A stretch of DNA of 64,000 bases from Nocardia transvalensis (GTDB taxonomy: Bacteria > Actinomycetota > Actinomycetes > Mycobacteriales > Mycobacteriaceae), in contig NZ_JADLQQ010000004.1 in the NCBI RefSeq assembly GCF_015477765.1, positions 248,001 through 312,000 of the forward strand, given 5' to 3'. The translations under genes and the position numbers were made by a program. Numbering within the stretch: the stretch's first letter is position 1; every line of letters begins with the position of its first letter. Below, piece by piece: positions 16,549-24,964 of the stretch. The notes beneath the pieces are model-generated. The model was given only the letters and a program-made list of their open reading frames with translations. It did not search any database and was not told the origin of the DNA.

Positions 16549-17562
16549 TCACAGGTCCGCCACGATCTCGACCACCGCGGCGGTGATCGTGTATCCGGTG
16601 CCGCCGCCGATGAGCAGCACCCGGTCGCCGCGGCGTACCTTGCCGGTGGTCACCAGATGGTGCAGGCCGAGGAACTGGTCACCGGAGCCGATGTGGCCGA
16701 CCGTCCGGCCGAACTCCCAGGTGGACCGTTCCAGAGGCACCCCGACGAAGCGTTCGAGCTGAATCTGCGTGCGCCACTTCGTGGTCACGGTCGGCACGAC
16801 GTAGGCCAGTTTGTCGGCGGTCGTCTCGGCGGCTTCGAATGTTCTGCTCACGCAGTCGCGCAACACCTGCTGCAACCGCTGGTAGTGGTCCAGCATCGGG
16901 ACCGCGGTGGTGTGGAAGCGTTCGCGCATCCGGTCGAAATCGACCGCGGTATCGCTGACGGGACCGAAGGCGCCGCCGCGCGGTTCGGCCTCCAGCGAGT
17001 TGTCCGCCATGGTCACCATGGCCGTGATCCGGGCGAAACCCGTTGTGCCGCTGAGTAGGAGCGCGCTGCCTCCGTCGGCGAACATCGATTGGTCACCGTG
17101 CCAGCGGCGGATCCACGGGTTGTCGAAGCGGTCACCCGTGGTGAGGAGCACGGCATCGCCCGGTCCGGTGATGAATCGCCGGGCCAGTTCCATCGAGCCC
17201 AATCCGCCGTTGCATTCCTGCACCACATCGAAGGACGGCACCTCCGCACCGACGGTGTGCAGGGCGACATGCGGTGCGGCCTGCCAGAAGTGGGCTCCCT
17301 GATAGTCGACGTAGGAGTGGATCAGCGCGCGGACCTCCCCCGCGGTGTCCGCGGCCATCGCCAGTGCGTCACGACCGGCAGCGGCGGCCATTTCGGCCGG
17401 AAACAGCTGCGGCTCAACGCAGATCGAGGCGATATCGTCGGCCTCGGCGCCGACCGGATCGTAGTGTCCCGCGGCAATCGCCTCCGCCGCGGTCTGCCGG
17501 GGCGGGAGGTACGCGCCGACCCCGGCGATGTACAGCCCGGCGTCCTCGGTGGTGATGATCAT
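16549..17562 (-). CDS. KASIII-like acyl-transferring enzyme
   Basis: A 337-residue thiolase-fold protein from ATG 17562, overlapping the cyclase stop by 4 bp. The nucleophile is Cys117 in VVQECNGGLG. The usual FabH His in a PHQAN-like motif is replaced (VVPTVTTKW), and the Asn position carries GHIGSGDQ. It therefore belongs to a KASIII-like branch whose members often transfer acyl groups rather than start fatty acids. Next to a carrier/adenylation enzyme it could move a carrier-bound acyl group onto the terpenoid or extend it. The exact reaction is unknown. Confidence 0.8.
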   Translation of the reverse strand: MIITTEDAGLYIAGVGAYLPPRQTAAEAIAAGHYDPVGAEADDIASICVEPQLFPAEMAAAAGRDALAMAADTAGEVRALIHSYVDYQGAHFWQAAPHVALHTVGAEVPSFDVVQECNGGLGSMELARRFITGPGDAVLLTTGDRFDNPWIRRWHGDQSMFADGGSALLLSGTTGFARITAMVTMADNSLEAEPRGGAFGPVSDTAVDFDRMRERFHTTAVPMLDHYQRLQQVLRDCVSRTFEAAETTADKLAYVVPTVTTKWRTQIQLERFVGVPLERSTWEFGRTVGHIGSGDQFLGLHHLVTTGKVRRGDRVLLIGGGTGYTITAAVVEIVADL

Positions 17563-19322
17563 CGTGTCGATGGCCCTCTCCGATATGCCGCCGCCATGCC
17601 GTCCTCGGATTCCCGAATCAGGGCGCGGTAGCGGGCAAGTGCCTGCAGGGCGTAGCCATTGGCGGTGTGGTCGTGGCGGTAGAGCAGTTCGAGGAAGTAG
17701 ACGCCGACCAGGCTCGGTTCCCACAGGGAGTCGCGGCGGCGGTTGTCGATCAGCCAGTGCGCCCCGGCACGGAGGACCGGATCGTCGGCATTCACACCGA
17801 CGGCGCACAGGCCGAGCACCGCCATCGCGGTCTCCTCCGTCGTGGACGTGCCGCGCGGAGACAGCGCGTCTCCCCAGCCGCCGTCGTCGTTCTGGTTGCG
17901 CCGCAACCAACCCAGTGCCCGGCGCGCCACCGGTGTATCGGACATGCCGGCGTCGCCGAGGGCGCGCAGCACCGAGCCGGTTCCGGTGACCCTGCCCAGG
18001 TACCACCGGTTGTCGAAGGCGCCGTCGGGGTGCTGCACCCGCTCGAACCAGCGGTACACCCGTTGCAGCGGGGCGTCGCTCGGGCGGCACATCCCGGTCA
18101 CGGCCAGCGCCGAGACGGCTTCGGCCGTCATCACCGCGCAGGCACCGTACAGGACCTTCGGCGAACGGGCCTTGCCGACCATCGCGAACGACGGATCCAT
18201 TGTCGCCAGCCGCCCGACGCGGGTGAAACAGCTCCAGGATCCGTCCGAGTTCTGTTGCCGCAGCAGCCATTCCGCACCCTTGCGGACCCGCGGATCCGAC
18301 ACGCCGCGGCCATCCCCGGCCAGAGCGATCAGCGCGTCACCGGTATTGCCGGTGTTGGGCCAGCCGGACGGCAGCGCCCACGCCCAGCCGTGTGCGGGCG
18401 CGCCGGTCCAGATGAACTCCTCCGGGCGCTGGGCGCGGGCGATCCACTCGGTCGCGGCCCGCACGCGGGGGTCGCCACCCAATCCGGCGTGCTGCAGACC
18501 CACGCTGATGAAATTGGTGGCGTCCACCTCCAGATCGCGGGTGACCGACCAGGCGCCCTCCGGTTTGATCGTCTCGCGGAAATAGGTCAGCCCCTTCGCC
18601 ACCATGTCCGGCCGCTGCCGCGCGAGAGTCAGGCCGATGACGACGTTGGCGGTCATCATCGGCGACTCCACGAATCCGACTGCGCCGCGGCCGAATCCGA
18701 CCAGACCGTCGAGGTAGGTGAGGGCGCCCGGTGTGGCGGCACGGTTGACGGCGCGGCGGATCGGCCCGCCCGCCATCAGTTCGGCGCACATCAGACCCCA
18801 CGCCATGGCGGTCGGCATCGCGAAGGTCAGTTTGCGGCGCAGCGGGGCGGGCAGCAGCGACAGCTCGATCGGCACGCGAAGCAGGTTCTCCTCGCTCATC
18901 ACTCCGGCCAGGGCCAGGTAGCGGTGGACGAGCACGGTCAGCGAGCAGCGTTCGACATCCCGGACCGCCTCCGCCCCGCCGAATGCTTCCACCGCTCGCC
19001 ATCCACGGCGGATCCGATCGGCCGCGCGGTCCGGGGCGATCAAGGCCAATGCCGCCACGCTCAGGGCCGTCCCGTTGAGCGTCGACTCGGTGCCGATGTC
19101 ATCGCCCCAGCCGCCGTCCGGATTCTGGGTGTCGAGCAGGAAATTCAGGCCGCGCTCGATGAGGTCGGCACATCCCTGCCGGTCGGCCAGGTGCATGGCG
19201 ATGAGCACGTCGGCGGTGGCCGGGGCGCTCGGCGACAGGCGACCCTCCCAGCTGCCGTCGGGCCGTTGTAACCGCAGCAGTGCGTCGGCGACCTCGGTCA
19301 GAGCGGTGTCCACGGACGTCAT
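17559..19322 (-). CDS. Squalene-cyclase-family protein lacking the DXDD motif
   Basis: A 587-residue alpha-barrel protein from ATG 19322, with QW-type repeats (QRPDGSWEG, QNPDGGWGDD, QNSDGSWSCF, QNDDGGWGDA). It resembles the bacterial squalene-hopene-cyclase-like subgroup. Where relatives have a PDADDT-like catalytic motif after GGWAW, this protein reads WPNTGNTGDAL, so DXDD becomes N323-T-G-N326. The normal general acid is missing. Nearby acids (D329, or E265/D267 in LEVDATNF) might replace it, or the substrate may be an epoxide, or the protein may have another role. It overlaps both neighbours by 4 bp. Confidence 0.82.
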   Translation of the reverse strand: MTSVDTALTEVADALLRLQRPDGSWEGRLSPSAPATADVLIAMHLADRQGCADLIERGLNFLLDTQNPDGGWGDDIGTESTLNGTALSVAALALIAPDRAADRIRRGWRAVEAFGGAEAVRDVERCSLTVLVHRYLALAGVMSEENLLRVPIELSLLPAPLRRKLTFAMPTAMAWGLMCAELMAGGPIRRAVNRAATPGALTYLDGLVGFGRGAVGFVESPMMTANVVIGLTLARQRPDMVAKGLTYFRETIKPEGAWSVTRDLEVDATNFISVGLQHAGLGGDPRVRAATEWIARAQRPEEFIWTGAPAHGWAWALPSGWPNTGNTGDALIALAGDGRGVSDPRVRKGAEWLLRQQNSDGSWSCFTRVGRLATMDPSFAMVGKARSPKVLYGACAVMTAEAVSALAVTGMCRPSDAPLQRVYRWFERVQHPDGAFDNRWYLGRVTGTGSVLRALGDAGMSDTPVARRALGWLRRNQNDDGGWGDALSPRGTSTTEETAMAVLGLCAVGVNADDPVLRAGAHWLIDNRRRDSLWEPSLVGVYFLELLYRHDHTANGYALQALARYRALIRESEDGMAAAYRRGPSTR

Positions 19323-21841
19323 CGGCCCACCTTCGCTGGTTTTGCGGCCAGCCGGGTCACCCATTCCTCCGCCGTCGGCGGCGGTTGGAGGCGTTTGGTC
19401 TGGCTGGCCTGCTTGATCTCGGCGAGTATTGCGCGCGCGGCGGGGTCGTCGAGTTCGATGCCGAGCGCCTCGGCGACCGCTCGAACCGCCGACGTTCCGG
19501 AATGCTTACCGAGCACGATGCGGCGCGTGCGGCCGACGACGGCCGGGTCGTACGGCTCGTAGGTCCGCGGGTCCTGTGTGAGACCGTCCAGGTGCAGGCC
19601 GCTTTCGTGGGTGAAGGCGTTACCCCCGACCACCGGTTGATACGGGGCAGTGGCGGCGTTGACCAGACCGGAGACGTAGTCCGCGAGCGGCAGCAGGCCC
19701 GTCAGGTCCAGGCCCGGATCGACGCCCAAGGAGGCGAACAGGGCCAGCGCCACCTGTTCGAGCGGCGCATTACCGGCGCGTTCGCCGATGCCGAGCACCG
19801 AACACTGCACGCCGGAGGCGCCCGCGGCGACCCCGGCGAGGGAATTGGCGGTGGCCAGGCCCAGATCGTTGTGGCAGTGCACCGCGATCGGCAGGGCACA
19901 GTCGGCCGCCACGGCCGACACCAGCGCCGCCATCGAGTGCGGATTCGCGATGCCGACGGTGTCGGCGATTCCGAGGGTGTCGACCCCGGCCTGCGCGGCG
20001 GCGTCGAAGACGCGCAGCAGCTGGTCCGGTTCGGTGCGGGTGGCGTCCTCGGCCGCGAAGACCACTTGGCGCCCGGCACGTTTGGCGCGGCGGACCGCGT
20101 GGTCGACGCGGGTGCACACCTGGTCCAGCGTCAAGCCGAGCTTGGCGGCCAGGTGAATCGGCGAGGTGCCGATGAAGATCGCGATGCTGTGTGCCCCGCT
20201 GGCCAAGGCCGCATCGACGTCTCGGTCGAGCGGTCGCGCAATGGCCTGCACCAGTGCGCGGTCGCTCGCCGTGGCCTCGACGTGGGCGACCACCGCGCGC
20301 ACCGCCTCGGCCTCCTGTTCCGAGACCGCCGGGTAACCGGCCTCGATCAGCGGAATGCCCAGGCGGATCAGGTGATCGGCGATGGTGAGCTTTTCGGCGG
20401 GCGTGAAGACGACACCGGGCATCTGTTCGCCGTCGCGGAGGGTGGTGTCGCTGACGACCACCGTGTGGGGCAACTGCGGGGGCGCAGCGGACTCGTTCGG
20501 CACCGCGCGCGCGGACGGCCGGGGCGCCGGAGAGTCGTTGGCGCGGCGAAAGTTGTTGAACAACTGGTTGATTCGCACCATGTCCGAGGGCGAGGCCGCG
20601 AGACCGAGCCGCCGGGTGAGATAGGCGCGACGCGGATTGCTGGTGCCGAGCAGGAAGATGTCGCGGAATACGTCACCGGTCGTGGTGATCGTCAGCGTGG
20701 TGAGGGCGGGAGCTCGGTCCCCGGGATCCGATCGGCGCAGGCGTCCGCCGTCGGCGACGAGCCTGATGTGCAGGTCGGGATCGGACAGGACGATATCGAT
20801 CACCCGGCTCCATCCGGCCAGGCCGGACATCTCGGGCAGTCGTGCCAGTTGGGTGTCGACGTAGTCCAGCACCTCGGCCGCCGTGATCGGGGTTCGCGGG
20901 GAATCGAATTCGTGGCGCGCCCGCAGCAGCCGCTGACTCGTCCAGGTCGCGGCCAGCGCCGCCGCGACGACGATCCAGCTCACCGGCCGGGGCAGCGCCC
21001 ACACGAACAGCGCGCCCGCCACCAGGATTCGGGCGAAGACGAGGACCGTGTGGGCCCGGTAGGCGGCCGGACGCAGCGTGTCCTCCGGACGGCCGAACAG
21101 CGGGGCCACCGCCGAGAACGCGGCGGCGCAGGCGATCACGAGCAGGGCGGTGTAGGCGATCGTGACCGGATGCCCGGTGACCGCCGGTGCGGCGAGTGCG
21201 AGACCGTAGGCGATGACGAGCAGCGCCACCGCCGTGCGCTGGGCCGCGAGGGCGCCGACCTGCACGGGATAGGTCAGATAGCCCGCGGCCCGATCGCCCG
21301 CGATATCGCGCAGCGCCCCGACGAGATTCGACGCCGCATCGTGGGCCACGAAGATCAGGGCGAGCGGCGCGACCCGCAGCGGTGGCCAGTCGGCCGTCAT
21401 CATCGTGCCGTACAGGAAGGCGAAGCCGGTGATGCTACCGCGGATCAGATTGCCTGCCAGCCCTCGTGCCTTGAAGACCGTGCTGTAGGCCACGCCGCAT
21501 GCCATCGCCGCCGCGACCAGCAGCACCGTGCGCCAGTTGACCAGTATCGACAGCGCCGCGCCGAGCGCAGCGAAGCCGAGAAAGCACGCCAGCGCGGTGC
21601 GCGGCGACATCCGCCCCGACGGGATCGGCCGGTGCGGTTTGGCCTGCGCGTCCAGATGCCGATCGAAGTAGTCGCCCCCGTACAGACCGGCCAGCCAGCC
21701 CAGGGTCGGGATCGCCCAGGCGCAGGCGAGCCGCTTCGGATCGGCCGCGGCGTCGGCCAGTGCGGCACCGGCGAGACCGACGATGCCGACATAGCACGCC
21801 GTGTAGGGCCGCGAGGTCTCCAGATGGGCGAACCAACCCAT
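19319..21841 (-). CDS. UbiA prenyltransferase-SCP2-homocitrate-synthase-like triple fusion
   Basis: An 840-residue protein from ATG 21841. Residues ~1-305 are a UbiA membrane prenyltransferase with both Asp-rich motifs (D57YFDRHLD then KPHRPIPSG; D168 and RDIAGDRAAG with D179 and D183) and about eight hydrophobic helices. Residues ~320-435 resemble an SCP2 sterol-carrier domain (LHIRLVADGGRLRR, RAYLTRRLGL). A Pro/Ala-rich linker leads to ~460-835, a DRE-TIM condensing enzyme of the NifV/LeuA group: DTTLRDGEQ, metal ligands in VHCHNDLGLATANS, GERAGNAPLEQ, FTHESGLHLDG, LGKHSG. No LeuA regulatory domain is present. It may make a 2-oxoacid-derived acceptor and prenylate it at the membrane. I know of no such fusion. 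Confidence 0.88.
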   Translation of the reverse strand: MGWFAHLETSRPYTACYVGIVGLAGAALADAAADPKRLACAWAIPTLGWLAGLYGGDYFDRHLDAQAKPHRPIPSGRMSPRTALACFLGFAALGAALSILVNWRTVLLVAAAMACGVAYSTVFKARGLAGNLIRGSITGFAFLYGTMMTADWPPLRVAPLALIFVAHDAASNLVGALRDIAGDRAAGYLTYPVQVGALAAQRTAVALLVIAYGLALAAPAVTGHPVTIAYTALLVIACAAAFSAVAPLFGRPEDTLRPAAYRAHTVLVFARILVAGALFVWALPRPVSWIVVAAALAATWTSQRLLRARHEFDSPRTPITAAEVLDYVDTQLARLPEMSGLAGWSRVIDIVLSDPDLHIRLVADGGRLRRSDPGDRAPALTTLTITTTGDVFRDIFLLGTSNPRRAYLTRRLGLAASPSDMVRINQLFNNFRRANDSPAPRPSARAVPNESAAPPQLPHTVVVSDTTLRDGEQMPGVVFTPAEKLTIADHLIRLGIPLIEAGYPAVSEQEAEAVRAVVAHVEATASDRALVQAIARPLDRDVDAALASGAHSIAIFIGTSPIHLAAKLGLTLDQVCTRVDHAVRRAKRAGRQVVFAAEDATRTEPDQLLRVFDAAAQAGVDTLGIADTVGIANPHSMAALVSAVAADCALPIAVHCHNDLGLATANSLAGVAAGASGVQCSVLGIGERAGNAPLEQVALALFASLGVDPGLDLTGLLPLADYVSGLVNAATAPYQPVVGGNAFTHESGLHLDGLTQDPRTYEPYDPAVVGRTRRIVLGKHSGTSAVRAVAEALGIELDDPAARAILAEIKQASQTKRLQPPPTAEEWVTRLAAKPAKVGR

Positions 21842-22881
21842 CAGTTCTCCCGCGTGATCGCCGACCGCGCGAAGAACTCCAGCGACTCCCGGGACGGAGT
21901 CGGTTCCAGCGCGGCGACCGCCGCCAGCGCCTGGTCGGCGTACCCCCGCGCGGTTTCCGCGGCGCGGTCCAGGGCGCCGGATTCCGCCAGCAGCCCGCGT
22001 AGCCGATGGAAGCGCTGCTCCACGGGACCGTCGGCGCGCAGCAGATCATCGATCGTCGTCGCCAGTGCGCCGTTGTCCACAATTCGGCCGAACAGCACGG
22101 GAAGCGTCAGGCGACGGTTCGCCACATCGCTGAACTGCGATTTTCCGGTCGTTTGTGAACTGGATATGAACGGCAGTAGATCATCGTGTATCTGAAATGC
22201 GAGACCGAGCAGAGTCCCGTACTGTCCGAGTAATTCGACCTCCTCGGTGGTGCCTCCGCCCAGCAGCGCGCCGATGGAACAGGAACCCCGGAACAATGCC
22301 GCGGTCTTACCGTCGATCATCGCCAAATAGGAGTCGACGCGCGTGTCGTAGCTCTGCGCTATCTCCTCCTCCATCATCTGCCCGCGGCACAGTTGGACGC
22401 CCGCGTCCGCCGCCACGGCCAGGGCGGAGACAATGCGGTCGGACGGCACCGTGCCCGCGCAGCGGGCCAGCGAGCCGAACAGGTAGAAGATGAGTGCGTC
22501 GCCGCCGACGATCGCGCGGTCGCGGCCGAAAACGTTAGGGGTCGAAGGCCGCCCGCGCCGGACGTCGTCGCCGTCGATGATGTCGTCGTGGACCAGGCTG
22601 GCGACGTGGGCGCCCTCGGTTCCGGCGGCCGCGGGGAGGACCGCGTGGACATCCGAACCCACGGCGCCGGCGCTCTCGATCAGCAGAATGGGGCGAAAGA
22701 GTTTTCCCGGTGCGTTGAGGGAATAGCTGCATACGTCGTGCAAAGTGTTGCCGGCGGGCCAGTCGTCGATCATTTGTTTCCGGACCGACTGCGCGAGAGT
22801 GTCGATTCTGTTCAGTACACGGTGCCGCGAGGAATCGGGCCGATACGAAATTCCGGCAACCGGGGATTGCATTTCTGTCAT
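21841..22881 (-). CDS. Polyprenyl diphosphate synthase
   Basis: A 346-residue trans-prenyl synthase from ATG 22881. The first Asp-rich motif is HDDIIDGDD (Asp99, 100, 103). The residues 4 and 5 positions before it are small (Ser, Ala), which usually allows products of C20 or longer. The second motif is IHDDLLPF, lacking the last Asp of DDxxD. Other conserved blocks are GKLFRPILL, KTAALFRGS and a GKSQFSDV loop. It opens the terpene operon and its stop shares one base with the UbiA-fusion start. It would elongate IPP/DMAPP from the adjacent mevalonate operon. Confidence 0.9.
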   Translation of the reverse strand: MTEMQSPVAGISYRPDSSRHRVLNRIDTLAQSVRKQMIDDWPAGNTLHDVCSYSLNAPGKLFRPILLIESAGAVGSDVHAVLPAAAGTEGAHVASLVHDDIIDGDDVRRGRPSTPNVFGRDRAIVGGDALIFYLFGSLARCAGTVPSDRIVSALAVAADAGVQLCRGQMMEEEIAQSYDTRVDSYLAMIDGKTAALFRGSCSIGALLGGGTTEEVELLGQYGTLLGLAFQIHDDLLPFISSSQTTGKSQFSDVANRRLTLPVLFGRIVDNGALATTIDDLLRADGPVEQRFHRLRGLLAESGALDRAAETARGYADQALAAVAALEPTPSRESLEFFARSAITREN

Positions 22882-22943
22882 CCAGCTGTCCTCGCCGATG
22901 ATTACTCAACTGCCGACTATTGTGGCTGGCAAACTCGCAGTAA

Positions 22944-22971
22944 TGTTTACATGTGGAAGTAACCCGGTCAA
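22944..22971 (-). promoter_or_regulatory. Candidate promoter of the terpene operon
   Basis: On the minus strand, -35 TTGACC (22971-22966) and -10 TAAACA (22949-22944) with a 16-bp spacer, about 65 bp before the polyprenyl synthase start. The 204-bp gap 22882-23085 is AT-richer than its surroundings and holds no gene. Confidence 0.5.
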
Positions 22972-23085
22972 ACCGATGTGAGCGTAATCACCGGCGCCGA
23001 TAATTGGCCGAGCCAAATTGTCCGGAAGGGGTGAATTGGCGCGATACCGGGCTCGACGGGATCCGGGCGCCACCTGCTGTCGCGG

Positions 23086-24417
23086 CTAGGACTCGAAGAG
23101 CAGATACAGTCCGGTGAAAGTGAATCCGACCATCGCCAGCACGAGCGTCAGCTGTCCGGTGAGGCGGTGGGCGGGCGGGAACAACCGCAGGCTGCGATCG
23201 TGGGCCGCGGTCACCCCGAGGATGTGCCCGGTGAGGACCGCGAGCACCTTGATGCCGCCGAGCAGCGCCGGGTGGGTCGACAGCACGTAGTGCACCTGCA
23301 GGTCGGTCAGCCCGCACAGTTTCAGCGTCGCCTGCCCCTTCTCGACCAGGAACGTCAGATAGTGCGCGATCACATAGCCCGCGACGATCGGGGTGAGGCT
23401 GTGGGCCAGCCGTTGCGGCAGCAGGGCTCGTTCGCTGGGCTGGAGTCCGCCTACCGCGCGGGCCGCGGTGCGAAAGATGATGAAGACGGCCGCGATGAAC
23501 GCGAGCAGCCCCGCGGTGCGGACAACCGTCGCGAGCGGAGCGGAGCCACCGCCGAACTGGTCGACCGCGTTCCGCCATGCGGGAAAGGTCGAGAAGCTGT
23601 CGAAGGCGGTCGATCCGAGCAGGGTGCAGGCGACAGCCGCCGATCCGGCCACCGCGGGCGTGCTCGAAAGATTGGTCAGCGGTGTGCGCAGGGTGAATCC
23701 ACCACGCCGGTCGCGGGCGAGCGGGCCGAGCCGCGCCAGCAGGCTGCTGTACACCTCCAAGGGGTCGGCGCGTTCGGCCCAGATCGGGCCGAACAGGAAC
23801 AGCCCGCAGGTCGTGACGGCCAGGTAGGCCACCACCCAAACCGCTACGGCAGCAACCGAACCCGGCTCCGGCGAGGCGAGTTCCAGCCAGACGAACGAAA
23901 ACAGGCCCAGCACCGCGGGCCGCAGTCCCCACGAATCCGGATAGCGCAGTGGCGCCCGGTCCACCGGCCGCCGCAGCAGTCGGCAGAGGACACCGTGCAG
24001 CGCCCGCGGGGGAGACAGCAGCTTCCACACCGGTCCGAACACCAGGGATGCGACCATCGCCCCGACCCACACGAAGATGTACACGATGCCCGGCACCGGA
24101 TTTCGCGCCGAATCGGTGGGGCCGAACCACGCGGTCAGCAGTACGGCAACAGTCAGGGCCAGGCTCGCCGAGGCCAGTACCGCCCGCGTTGCGCGCGCGT
24201 CGATCAGGCGTCGGATCCGGTCCGGCAGTGGGCGGCCGGGCGCATCCGGATCCAGACGCGGTGTACGCCAAGCGAAGAACAGGAGGACGACCGAGAAGGT
24301 GAGCGCCCACGAGGCGCCGATCAGGGCGTAGGACAGCGGGATCGGCAGATCCGCGGCACCGCCGAGACCGTGTGCGAGGACAGCCTCGGTCAATGGTTCG
24401 CTCGCAAGCTCGCTCAC
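23086..24417 (-). CDS. Multi-pass membrane protein
   Basis: A 443-residue protein from ATG 24417 with ten or more predicted membrane helices (ASWALTFSVVLLFFAW, GIVYIFVWVGAMVASLVFG, LLAFIAAVFIIF, TLVLAMVGFTFTGLYLLF). The N-terminal AHGLGGAADLPIP is typical of an actinobacterial family often labelled fenitrothion hydrolase, a name probably carried over without biochemical basis. It overlaps the upstream lipoprotein gene by 4 bp and ends a four-gene operon. No catalytic motif is clear; a transport or respiratory-assembly role is possible. Confidence 0.75.
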   Translation of the reverse strand: MSELASEPLTEAVLAHGLGGAADLPIPLSYALIGASWALTFSVVLLFFAWRTPRLDPDAPGRPLPDRIRRLIDARATRAVLASASLALTVAVLLTAWFGPTDSARNPVPGIVYIFVWVGAMVASLVFGPVWKLLSPPRALHGVLCRLLRRPVDRAPLRYPDSWGLRPAVLGLFSFVWLELASPEPGSVAAVAVWVVAYLAVTTCGLFLFGPIWAERADPLEVYSSLLARLGPLARDRRGGFTLRTPLTNLSSTPAVAGSAAVACTLLGSTAFDSFSTFPAWRNAVDQFGGGSAPLATVVRTAGLLAFIAAVFIIFRTAARAVGGLQPSERALLPQRLAHSLTPIVAGYVIAHYLTFLVEKGQATLKLCGLTDLQVHYVLSTHPALLGGIKVLAVLTGHILGVTAAHDRSLRLFPPAHRLTGQLTLVLAMVGFTFTGLYLLFES

Positions 24418-24794
24418 GGGCGCACGAGCAGGGTCGTGACGGTGCGGTGCGTGCGATGGAGTTCGATCTCGACCCGGCCGGGGACCTGCACGGTGAACTC
24501 GAAGCGCTGATCCGGTGCGGCCGAGACCGCGAATGTGTGCTCAGGAGTGGCGTGGACGTGCAACTCATCCTCGCTGTCGCTACTCACCAGCAGCACAACG
24601 GGCTGCCCCACCTTCGCCTCGTCCTGCGCATTGGCCGGTGTTACCGAACCGTCGGCGATCCGCACCCGGATGGTCACCGTCTCCGCCGTTGCGGATGCGG
24701 TGCCCGCGGATTCGCCTGTGCGCGTGGGCTCTTCGGCTCCACAGCCGAGAACCGCGGTGCCGACGATCAGCAGCAGCGCACACCAACTTCTCAT
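24414..24794 (-). CDS. Cupredoxin-like lipoprotein
   Basis: A 126-residue protein from ATG 24794. The N-terminus is a lipoprotein signal (lipobox VLGCG). The mature part is a short beta-rich domain with GQPVVLLVSSDSEDELHVHATPEHTF and a C-terminal FTVQVPGRVEIELHRT. This resembles cupredoxin-like domains that bind copper or redox partners; two His in HVHATPEH could be metal ligands, but no full type 1 copper site is evident. It is coupled by 4-bp overlaps to genes on both sides. Confidence 0.7.
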   Translation of the reverse strand: MRSWCALLLIVGTAVLGCGAEEPTRTGESAGTASATAETVTIRVRIADGSVTPANAQDEAKVGQPVVLLVSSDSEDELHVHATPEHTFAVSAAPDQRFEFTVQVPGRVEIELHRTHRTVTTLLVRP

Positions 24795-24964
24795 CGTTCC
24801 TCCTTCGCGGTGGGTTGCTCCTGTCTGTCGGAGCGCTCGGCGCGGCGATCCCGCATGGCGATGAACAGTACGATGCCGACCACCGCGACGGCCGGTGCGA
24901 AGGCGGGCACGGCCAGCAGCAGCGAGTGGTCGGCCAGCACCGTCACGCGTTCGGCCGCGATCAC
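24791..24964 (-). CDS. Small single-pass membrane protein
   Basis: A 57-residue protein from GTG 24964, whose first bases overlap the upstream stop (GTGA). It has one hydrophobic helix (LLAVPAFAPAVAVVGIVLFIA) followed by a charged tail (MRDRRAERSDRQEQ). Overlaps on both sides argue that it is a real subunit of whatever the cluster makes. No homology is recognised. Confidence 0.7.
   Translation of the reverse strand: MIAAERVTVLADHSLLLAVPAFAPAVAVVGIVLFIAMRDRRAERSDRQEQPTAKEER

Noticed and set aside
18500..18560. LEVDATNF (residues ~264-271) as the DXDD equivalent of the cyclase.
   Set aside because: Distance to the following QW repeat and the preceding GWAW block place the DXDD position at NTGN instead; this stretch aligns with an earlier repeat.
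19319..20500. A nitrogen-fixation role (NifV) for the condensing domain.
   Set aside because: No nif genes are nearby; the domain is fused to a prenyltransferase in a terpenoid operon.
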